From Saprospiraceae bacterium (GTDB taxonomy: Bacteria > Bacteroidota > Bacteroidia > Chitinophagales > Saprospiraceae): 64,000 bases of DNA. The stretch spans positions 186,001 to 250,000 of the forward strand of contig JADKFC010000002.1 in assembly GCA_016717655.1 (NCBI GenBank), in the 5' to 3' direction. Position 1 is the first letter of the stretch. Every line of letters begins with the position of its first letter. Positions 57,768 to 64,000 of the stretch are shown piece after piece. The notes below the pieces were generated by a model. The model did not search any database, was not told the origin of the DNA, and worked only from the letters and a program-made list of their open reading frames with translations. A program made the position numbers and the translations under genes.

Positions 57768-58152
57768 ATGTCCGTCTCATAATGGCCATCTTGTTCAAGA
57801 CCCAGGTTTCAAAAACGGTGAAGGCTACATAAACGCATAAAAACGGAACAATAAAGGCGGCCCCTGTTAAGTGGTATTTAAAATAAAAGACCACAGGCAA
57901 GCCAAGGGCTATTAATACCTTACATAAAAAATTAAACCAGGTCATTATCAAATAAGCCTGATCCATGGAATGTTTGGACAGATAGGCTGCCAGGTGATAA
58001 AAACATACATTGAGTAAGGTAAAAGCGGAGAGACCCGTAAACGCCAGCCCTCTGCCATCAGCCATGGGATGGTACAAATACCACAGCCAAAGCACTGCCA
58101 CTATGCCCAGTACAAGACCCATCAAACTGAGGTAAAAAACAGTTGGTCTCAC
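57766..58152 (-). CDS. Four-helix membrane protein (ATP synthase subunit I-like)
   Basis: A 128-residue polytopic protein with about four transmembrane helices (MRPTVFYLSLMGLVLGIVAVLW onward). It starts with GTG, overlapping the stop of the AtpZ gene (GTGA). In other Bacteroidota a protein of this size lies between AtpZ and atpB and may be the AtpI-type assembly factor of the c-ring. atpB does not follow here; the next gene is on the other strand. Confidence 0.6.
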   Translation of the reverse strand: MRPTVFYLSLMGLVLGIVAVLWLWYLYHPMADGRGLAFTGLSAFTLLNVCFYHLAAYLSKHSMDQAYLIMTWFNFLCKVLIALGLPVVFYFKYHLTGAAFIVPFLCVYVAFTVFETWVLNKMAIMRRT

Positions 58153-58361
58153 TTAAAAAGTTCTTTATACAATTTGTAAATCGATGCCCCAAAGACCAAC
58201 AGAATAAAGCCGATAGAAAAAATAGGCCTCCCTCCCATCCATGCTTCATCTGCCTTGTGTCCCAACCAATAGGCAAGCCCTATAAGTACTGCCAACTGAA
58301 TGCCAAGACCAGAATACCTGAGGTATTCAGAGCCATTGCCCGTTTTACGGGGTTTTTCCAT
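58149..58361 (-). CDS. AtpZ/AtpI-family protein
   Basis: A 70-residue protein with two transmembrane helices (LRYSGLGIQLAVLIGLAYWLG and IFSIGFILLVFGASIYKLY), matching the AtpZ/AtpI pattern (ion or assembly accessory of F-type ATP synthase). The ATG at 58361 is preferred to a TTG at 58391. It lies 13 bp after the bactofilin gene. Confidence 0.8.
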   Translation of the reverse strand: MEKPRKTGNGSEYLRYSGLGIQLAVLIGLAYWLGHKADEAWMGGRPIFSIGFILLVFGASIYKLYKELFK

Positions 58362-58374
58362 TTCAGGGTTTTTA

Positions 58375-58785
58375 TCAGGATGCCTTTCCAATACCTTGTC
58401 CAGCCTTCATCAGACTGCCCATGTTGCACACAACATTAAATACGGCACCCGCCTGAACCATTAACTTGTCTGTAGTAATTTCACCATTGATTTGAGCCGT
58501 CTCCCGGATATTGAGCAACTCACCACATCGCAACTTGCCCTGAAATATGCCTTCGATAACAGCATTCTGACACTCTATGTCACCAATGATCTTACCCTCG
58601 GCCCCAATTACAATCTTACCCTGACAACTAAGATTGCCGTATAACTCACCATCAATCCGCATGTCTGAATTGGCCGTAACATTACCTTCAATCTTGGTCC
58701 CCGAGGTGATTAAGTTGTTCGAGATAGCCGAAATTGCCTGATTACCACCTCCTGAACTATTTTCTGATTTTTTTCCTCCAAACAT
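58375..58785 (-). CDS. Bactofilin (polymer-forming cytoskeletal protein)
   Basis: A 136-residue bactofilin: a disordered N-terminus (MFGGKKSENSSGGGNQ) and a DUF583 beta-helix core (about 30-125; TKIEGNVTANSDMRIDGELYGNL, GIFQGKLRCGELLNIRETAQINGEI). It polymerises without nucleotide into membrane-associated filaments. Co-localisation upstream of AtpZ is common in this phylum. Confidence 0.92.
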   Translation of the reverse strand: MFGGKKSENSSGGGNQAISAISNNLITSGTKIEGNVTANSDMRIDGELYGNLSCQGKIVIGAEGKIIGDIECQNAVIEGIFQGKLRCGELLNIRETAQINGEITTDKLMVQAGAVFNVVCNMGSLMKAGQGIGKAS

Positions 58786-58982
58786 GGTTTTATTGTTTTA
58801 CAATTACCGAAATTAACAAGCTCATAGCAATTCACCCCGCTTTTCTACTTTAATTTTTCCCCTATAATTTATTGTAATATTTAGGGCGTTAAGGACCAGG
58901 GATTTTGGGGAAGATCAATGACGAATGGCCTATTTCGGATTACGAATGATGAATGTCGAATTTCGGATTACAAATGGCAAAT

Positions 58983-59087
58983 GACGAATGACGAATGACG
59001 AATGACGAATGACGAATGACGAATGACGAATGACGAATGACGAATGACGAATGACGAATGACGAATGACGAATGACGAATGACGAAT
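58983..59087. repeat. 7-bp tandem repeat array, unit GACGAAT (15 copies)
   Basis: Fifteen perfect or near-perfect GACGAAT heptamers in 105 bp, preceded by degenerate related sequence from about 58915. It lies in the 660-bp gap upstream of the bactofilin gene. Confidence 0.95.
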
Positions 59088-59186
59088 TTCAAATGAATAA
59101 TTTCGAATGACGAATGGCAATTATGAATAGTTAAAAGTCCAATTTGAAGGTAGCCGTAATCCTCAATTCGACATGCCCCCTCAAAA

Positions 59187-59446
59187 CGTAATTCTCAATT
59201 TATAATTCGTAATTAAAAACCGTAATTCTCAATTCATAATTCTTAATTAAAAATCGTAATTCTCAATTCGTAACTCGTAATTGAATATCGTAATTCTCAA
59301 TTCGTAATTCGTAATTAAAAATCGTAATTCTCAATTCATAATTCGTAACTGAATATCGTAATTCTCAATTCGTAATTCGTAATTGAATATCGTAATTCTC
59401 AATTCATAATTCGTAATTAAAGATCGTAATTCTCAATTCAACATTC
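59187..59446. repeat. 34-bp tandem array with inner 7-bp periodicity
   Basis: Units start at 59187, 59221, 59255, 59289, 59323, 59357, 59391 and 59425, exactly 34 bp apart. Each begins CGTAATT and is built of four related heptamers (CGTAATT, CTCAATT, CATAATT, CGTAATT) plus six bases. It runs up to the trhO stop codon, and the last copy is partial. Confidence 0.95.
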
Positions 59447-59447
59447 T

Positions 59448-60497
59448 TTATTCAACATCCAAAACCTCATTCTGCCGATGCACCTTATACCTTCCCTTCC
59501 CAAACTTAGTACCATTAAATTCTAATTTACCTGCCAAAGCAGCCCTCTCTTCTGCCGGTAAAAGCATATGTTGTTTGCACTTATCTGAACAACAGCGGTC
59601 ATACACAGCTGCACAGCTTTTACATTGAATGAACAGGATATGACAAGATTCATTGGCACAGTTGGTGTGGTCATCACAAGGGTTTCCACACTGGTGACAG
59701 GTGGCAATTACTTCTTCACTGATTCGCTCTCCCAAACGTTCGTCGAAGACAAAGTTTTTTCCAATGAATTTATTTTCAAGCCCATTTGCATTTACCTGCC
59801 TGGCATATTCTATGATTCCTCCATTGAGTTGGAATACATTTTTAAATCCCTTGTGACGGAAATAGGCGCTTGCTTTTTCGCAACGAATGCCGCCGGTACA
59901 ATACATTAGCAGGTTTTTATCTTCTTTACCTGCAAGCATTTTTTCTACTAAGGGCAATTCTTCTCTGAAGGTCTCAACATCCGGGGTAATGGCATTTTTA
60001 AAATGACCCACTTCACTCTCGTAGTGATTTCTCATATCTACAATAATGGTATTGGCATCCTCTGCAAGGGTGTTGAACTCTAGAGCGCTGACATGTTTTC
60101 CACATTGGGTCACATCAAAACTTTTGTCGTCAAGACCGTCAGCCACTATCTTTTCTCTCACCTTAATGGCCAGCTTAAAAAACGACTTGCCGTCATCTTC
60201 TATAGCTACATTGAGTCGGCAACCTTCGAGAAATGTAATTTGATCGAGGGACTTTCTAAATTCCTCCATGTTGGCGGTTGGTGCTGAAACCTGGGCATTG
60301 ACCCCTTCGTGGGCTACATAGATCCTGCCTAAAACACCAATGGGCTCCAGCAATAAATAAAGATGATCCCTAAACAACGAAGGATTGCCTATGTGGGCAT
60401 ACTTGTAAAAGGAAATGGTGGTTCGAGGAGTGGTGTCCTGCTGTAAACGCTGCAGCAACACCTCGCGATTGACGCGATTGTGCAATTTTTTTGTCAT
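59448..60497 (-). CDS. trhO: tRNA uridine(34) hydroxylase TrhO (rhodanese-domain)
   Basis: Oxygen-dependent 5-hydroxylation of tRNA uridine 34. The rhodanese Cys sits in LLMYCTGGIRCEKA; the N-terminal ferredoxin-like part has AHEGVNAQVSAP and IVADGLDD; the C-terminus is a zinc-binding-like segment (CHQCGNPCDDH ... CKSCAAVYDRCC). The start at 60497 (MTKKLHNRV) is chosen over an earlier one. Length 349 aa. A -7-like element (TATCTTTG, 60543-60550) precedes it. Confidence 0.92.
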   Translation of the reverse strand: MTKKLHNRVNREVLLQRLQQDTTPRTTISFYKYAHIGNPSLFRDHLYLLLEPIGVLGRIYVAHEGVNAQVSAPTANMEEFRKSLDQITFLEGCRLNVAIEDDGKSFFKLAIKVREKIVADGLDDKSFDVTQCGKHVSALEFNTLAEDANTIIVDMRNHYESEVGHFKNAITPDVETFREELPLVEKMLAGKEDKNLLMYCTGGIRCEKASAYFRHKGFKNVFQLNGGIIEYARQVNANGLENKFIGKNFVFDERLGERISEEVIATCHQCGNPCDDHTNCANESCHILFIQCKSCAAVYDRCCSDKCKQHMLLPAEERAALAGKLEFNGTKFGKGRYKVHRQNEVLDVE

Positions 60498-60557
60498 ACT
60501 TATCTGGATTTTTAACGCTTGTGCAAAAAACGGAATCCGCGGCAAAGATAGTAATTT

Positions 60558-61592
60558 TTACTTTTCTCCCTCCTCCAACACTTTTTGTAGGACGGATAAG
60601 GTAAAGTCTTTCTGACTGATACCTGGCCAGCGTAGCCTATGTCTTTCAGCAAGATACTCTTGTTCTGTTTGTCCCGGAGTAGGTATCAATAAGGCCGGGC
60701 AGCCCGTCACTGCCAGGTCTGCAAGGGTGCTGTATCCACTTCTGCACACAACAAGGGCTGACGTATGCATCAATTGGTTTACTTGTCCGGCATCCGCCAG
60801 ATGGATTACCTCCCAATGCGTGGGGAGGTCAAGGTGTGTGCCTTGGTCAGTGCCTCTTACAAGGGTTACTTCATAATCCTTAAACCCCGACAATTGTTTG
60901 ATTAGTATTGCCTCTAAAAAGCTGCGTTGTGGCTCCGGTCCGGATAAAATCAAGGCGATCTTTTTTTCAGGTATCCTGTCTCCACCGATCATTTGAGAAC
61001 ACAGTCCTATCCATAGCACTTCAGGTTTTTCAAAATCTGCCTTGCTCAAATTACCCGATAGACACCACTGATCATCATCCGGAACCCAAAGCTGTTGAAA
61101 GTGACGAAAATGCCATTGGTTTACATGTTTAAACAACCACCTTACAATGGCATTAGGGTGATGGGGTTCGAGTTGATGGCTGATGAAAATGGACGTACAG
61201 GCAGGGTGATAACAGCCGGGTCTGTTGTCTGAAATTATATAATCATATCCGTGATTGTCATATAAATGCTCTACTGCCATGTTTTCTTTGCGTATGGCTT
61301 TATTGATAGACCAGGCCTGCAAAAGCATATTCTGCAAAATAGATGCACGAGGATAACGGATTCCGTAGGCTGGCAATTCTTTGGTCGGCAAATCCGGGAA
61401 AGTGCGGCGAAGTAGTGCCAGGGGCATGCCGTCTGAAGCGAGGGTAATTTCATTGCCTTTTTGCAGCAAAGCTTCGATCACCGGAATGCTGCGGCTAGCA
61501 TGGCCCAGACCCCAGTTGAGCACACAATACAATATTTTTTGGTGAGAAGGAAAATGGGTTGTCACCAGCCTGTCTGTAGGCCCGGTTTTCAA
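60558..61592 (-). CDS. Glycosyltransferase (GT28/MurG-like family)
   Basis: A 344-residue GT-B enzyme. The N-terminal start is ILYCVLNWGLGHASRSIPVIEALL, with the Gly-rich acceptor loop; the C-terminal domain has ALVVCRSGYSTLADLAVTGCPALLIPTPGQTEQEYLAE, the UDP-sugar binding segment typical of MurG/UGT-like enzymes. The substrate is unknown. Its start overlaps the stop of porQ by 4 bp, so they are translationally coupled. Confidence 0.85.
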   Translation of the reverse strand: MKTGPTDRLVTTHFPSHQKILYCVLNWGLGHASRSIPVIEALLQKGNEITLASDGMPLALLRRTFPDLPTKELPAYGIRYPRASILQNMLLQAWSINKAIRKENMAVEHLYDNHGYDYIISDNRPGCYHPACTSIFISHQLEPHHPNAIVRWLFKHVNQWHFRHFQQLWVPDDDQWCLSGNLSKADFEKPEVLWIGLCSQMIGGDRIPEKKIALILSGPEPQRSFLEAILIKQLSGFKDYEVTLVRGTDQGTHLDLPTHWEVIHLADAGQVNQLMHTSALVVCRSGYSTLADLAVTGCPALLIPTPGQTEQEYLAERHRLRWPGISQKDFTLSVLQKVLEEGEK

Positions 61593-62644
61593 GAACCTGT
61601 CTTACTTTTAAACCGGTCGAGATTGGTAACCAGGCTTAGGTGATTGGTAGCCCCGGCCAGGTGGTAATAACCAAGTCCATAATCGATGCCTATCTGTTTA
61701 ATTTTTAATCCAAATCCCAAACTAAAGCCAGCCATGCTTCTGAAAGAGGAAAGATTAAGCTCCTGGCGACGTTGGTGGTTGTATGCAGCCCTTAGCTTGA
61801 ATCCCTCTTTTTTGCCCAGCGACAATTCCATATTAAACATAAAGTGTCGGAAAAAATTATCAGCTGATGCTGCAAACGCACTTTCCTTTTTGACTTCACC
61901 AAATAAATCGGTTTCTTCCACTGCACTGGGGTCGTCATAACGCACATCCCACTGTTGCAGTTGATGGGCGATTATGGAAAATCGCAAAGGCAGGTGACTC
62001 AACCTCTTGGTCAACGCTATTTGAATATCAAGTGGGGCACTCAACGCAGAGGCGTTGTAAGTAGAAAGCTCTCCTCCCAGATTTCGAACCAAAAAGGTAA
62101 CAGCCATTTTTTGATCCGGATTTTCATACTGTAAGGCCAGGTCTGCCGCCATTCCAAAACTTTGATAGGTCTCAAGATGAGAGAAGACTGATTTGATTTG
62201 AAGTCCTGCAGTAATTCGCTCATTGAGTCTACGACCCAGCCCCAAACCTATGTATTGTTCTGATGCAGTAAAGCTACCCAGGCTTTCATCCCTTTCGGTA
62301 GTCCATTTAAAATCGCCATACGACATGTATCCTACTGAAAGCTGGGCGGTTATGCCCCACTTATCTATGTGGTGTCCATAGGCAGCACTGCCATTAGAGA
62401 TGCCGGCAAAATGAAAGTTGTGATTAAAAGCCAGGCTTCTGTGGTGAGCCGGATTTAAGTTAGAGGGGTTGTATACACTGAGGTTGATATCATCATCCCT
62501 AAGTACCGGCGCTATTCCTCCCAAACCGGTTATACGGGCTGATGGGGGTAGTGATAAAAATTCATACGTAAACTTCCTACCCGTCTGTGCTTTAACATTG
62601 AGCGCCAACACAACCAGTAAATAAAAAAGTTTACTCAAATGCAT
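61589..62644 (-). CDS. porQ: Type IX secretion system protein PorQ
   Basis: Outer-membrane barrel-like T9SS component that in Porphyromonas acts with PorU/V/Z in the attachment complex. Signal peptide (MHLSKLFYLLVVLALNVKAQ), then TYEFLSLPPSARITGLGG, which is the family's N-terminal mark, and YNPSNLNPAHHRSLAFNHNF; barrel strands follow. The ATG at 62644 avoids overlap with the upstream gene; an earlier start at 62665 is possible. About 351 aa. Confidence 0.88.
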   Translation of the reverse strand: MHLSKLFYLLVVLALNVKAQTGRKFTYEFLSLPPSARITGLGGIAPVLRDDDINLSVYNPSNLNPAHHRSLAFNHNFHFAGISNGSAAYGHHIDKWGITAQLSVGYMSYGDFKWTTERDESLGSFTASEQYIGLGLGRRLNERITAGLQIKSVFSHLETYQSFGMAADLALQYENPDQKMAVTFLVRNLGGELSTYNASALSAPLDIQIALTKRLSHLPLRFSIIAHQLQQWDVRYDDPSAVEETDLFGEVKKESAFAASADNFFRHFMFNMELSLGKKEGFKLRAAYNHQRRQELNLSSFRSMAGFSLGFGLKIKQIGIDYGLGYYHLAGATNHLSLVTNLDRFKSKTGS

Positions 62645-62648
62645 ATAG

Positions 62649-63266
62649 TTATTCTTTTTCTTCATACCCTTCTTTTTTCCAGATGGTTCTGCAAATCAAC
62701 AGGGAATCGCACATCATCGTTTTAACTTTTACCCCGGTGCTGTCAAAATGTTCCAATAAACCAATCTCCTGATCACCATTGCGATAGGTACCCTTCCATT
62801 TCATTTTTCCATTCTTGTAATATTCTTCAAAGGGTCCGTTTTCTTCACCGTCCACTAAAGTCACAACTTCCTGCAGTGATCCATCTTCATTGAATTTTTT
62901 GAAGGTGCCATTCAAGGCATTGTTTTTATTAATGGCATCTATCATCAGTTTTCCGGATGGGTAATACACCCTGTGATAACCATTGAGCTGGCCGTTGACA
63001 AACTGACTTTCTGACTCCATCTGTCCGGTTATATAAAACAACTTGCGCACACCGTTGGGCTTACCATGTTCAAAGCTGGCTTCTTCTGCCATACCTCCTT
63101 CCAGGTGGTAGCGCAAATATTTTCCATGATTTTTACCATCCTTGTCTTTATAAATCTCTTCTTTAAGTTCTCCGGTTTCATAATAGGTTTTCTCTGGCCG
63201 GTTGCAAGAACACAACGAAACTACCATGAGTAGAAGGATAAAAGGAAAAAGTGTTGGTGTTTTCAT
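62649..63266 (-). CDS. MORN-repeat (YwqK-like) lipoprotein
   Basis: A 205-residue predicted lipoprotein (LMVVSLCSCNRPE) with repeated MORN-type strands: YYETGELKEEIYKD, YHLEGGMAEEASFEHGKPNGVRKLFY, QLNGYHRVYYPSGKLMIDA, ENGPFEEYYKNGKMKWKG. YwqK-like proteins are often labelled antitoxins, but this exported form beside porQ is more likely a surface or periplasmic protein. The ATG at 63266 fits the signal. Confidence 0.82.
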   Translation of the reverse strand: MKTPTLFPFILLLMVVSLCSCNRPEKTYYETGELKEEIYKDKDGKNHGKYLRYHLEGGMAEEASFEHGKPNGVRKLFYITGQMESESQFVNGQLNGYHRVYYPSGKLMIDAINKNNALNGTFKKFNEDGSLQEVVTLVDGEENGPFEEYYKNGKMKWKGTYRNGDQEIGLLEHFDSTGVKVKTMMCDSLLICRTIWKKEGYEEKE

Positions 63267-63371
63267 GCCTTTAAAGGAATTGACTAAGTAACGCACATAA
63301 CGGGTGCATGTTGTGGTAAAAATAGCAAAAGCCAAAGACATTGTTAAAACATTTTATGTGCCCATTCCATC

Positions 63372-63400
63372 TTGTATTAAGAAATTTTCTAATATATTTG
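63372..63400 (+). promoter_or_regulatory. Promoter of the right-edge glycosyltransferase
   Basis: TTG (63372-63374), 18 bp, then TATATTTG (63393-63400), 20 bp before the ATG at 63420. Confidence 0.75.
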
Positions 63401-63419
63401 TGCCAACTTTAAAGGGTAT

Positions 63420-64000
63420 ATGAAAAAAGTCCTAATTGTCTATAAAATATATTCCGACGAGGAATCTACAAAAGGGATACTTCGCAAAATGCTGGAGCAG
63501 GCCAGATCACTGGAACGCCTGGGTGCTTCTGTAGACATGGTCAATCTCCACTCCAAAGGGGTTCAGGTAGACGGTAAGTTGTTTGTGCTCAAGTCACTAC
63601 ATACTCCAAGTGCGCGACACCGATTTGAGATGTTTGACTTTTTTGCCAATCTAAAGACCCTGCCCAAGTTGGAAGCCTATGATGTGGTCTACATCCGCTA
63701 CAGCCCATTGGCCCTCGGTTTACTAGGCTTACTCAAGCACATCAAAAAGATCAATCCCAAGGTCAAAATTTTCCTGGACCTCGCAACATACCCCTACATC
63801 CATGAATACAAGGGCCTTAAAAAGATGGTTGCCAAGGTCATTGCCTATCGACATAAATACTTGAAAAAATACATTCACCGCATCATTACGGTGGGCAGCG
63901 AATCTAATATCTGGGGCATTCCGGTTGTGGGTATCAAAAATGCCATCGATCCTGAATCGTATAAACTCAAAAATTCGGTCAGTGTACCCGGTGTGATCCG
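63420..64000 (+). CDS. Glycosyltransferase (GT4-like), N-terminal part, cut by window edge
   Basis: The first about 193 codons of a gene with no stop inside the window. It begins MKKVLIVYKIYSDEESTKG and has a Rossmann-like glycosyltransferase N-terminal half (LEQARSLERLGASVDMVNLHSKG; YDVVYIRYSPLALGLLGLLKHIKK; VKIFLDLATYPYIHEYKG). Features fit the acceptor domain of GT4-like enzymes; the donor domain lies outside. It diverges from the MORN/porQ/GT cluster. Confidence 0.75.
   Translation, partial: MKKVLIVYKIYSDEESTKGILRKMLEQARSLERLGASVDMVNLHSKGVQVDGKLFVLKSLHTPSARHRFEMFDFFANLKTLPKLEAYDVVYIRYSPLALGLLGLLKHIKKINPKVKIFLDLATYPYIHEYKGLKKMVAKVIAYRHKYLKKYIHRIITVGSESNIWGIPVVGIKNAIDPESYKLKNSVSVPGVI

Noticed and set aside
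58900..59450. CRISPR array
   Set aside because: Repeats are contiguous heptamers or 34-bp units with no unique spacers, and no cas genes are nearby.

Overview
The window looks like chromosomal DNA of a Bacteroidota bacterium, probably of the Saprospiria/Saprospiraceae type. Supporting signs are a 16S rRNA 5' half, many promoters of the Bacteroidota form (TTG, 17-21 bp, TAnnTTTG), type IX secretion (T9SS) components (PorX, PorQ) with T9SS-sorted surface proteins, TonB-dependent receptors, a Kdo/LPS pathway and a eukaryote-like citrate synthase. The exact genus cannot be read from this sequence alone.

Layout. 0-1 kb: 16S rRNA (minus, cut by the left edge) with its promoter. 1.3-10 kb: glycosyltransferase/YqeY/RsmA, a GbsR-type regulator facing a TonB-dependent outer-membrane protein, TonB, then VanZ/GcvH/citrate synthase. 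10-20.6 kb: DUF3109 and CAP proteins, a sulfide:quinone reductase-like flavoprotein, SelO, an RDD protein, a TonB receptor paired with a beta-helix lipoprotein, and RlmN. 20.6-26.9 kb: an alkaline-phosphatase-like protein with a decayed oxidoreductase behind it, a T9SS cargo protein, tRNA-Lys, and a barrel protein coupled to the Kdo transferase WaaA. 27-39.6 kb: a tight UXS/Sua5/PduO/TruA operon abutting GlyA, an HD hydrolase, PorX, TatC, a double retropepsin-PDZ protein, KdsA and an FAD dehydrogenase. 40-52 kb: a large surface-protein region (TMTC-like TPR membrane protein, collagen-like, Calx-beta, T9SS and propeller/Cys-module proteins). 52-54 kb: a REP-associated tyrosine transposase surrounded by palindromic repeats. 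54-64 kb: PheS, an oxidoreductase, SmpB, a lipoprotein, ATP-synthase accessory genes with bactofilin, TrhO, and glycosyltransferase/PorQ/MORN genes, with a second glycosyltransferase cut by the right edge.

Two window-wide patterns matter. First, at least nine otherwise well-conserved genes (selO, waaA, truA, the HD hydrolase, kdsA, the RAYT, a small coiled-coil gene, pheS and a Gfo/Idh oxidoreductase; possibly also rsmA) are broken by indels, almost always one base missing from a short A or T run. Adding one base restores family-typical proteins and sensible gene borders. Because pheS and other core genes are hit, uncorrected homopolymer errors of a long-read assembly are the most likely cause, not gene decay. 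Second, the intergenic spaces carry several unrelated tandem arrays built on a 7-bp period, resembling the heptanucleotide STRR repeats known from cyanobacteria, plus the REP/RAYT locus.
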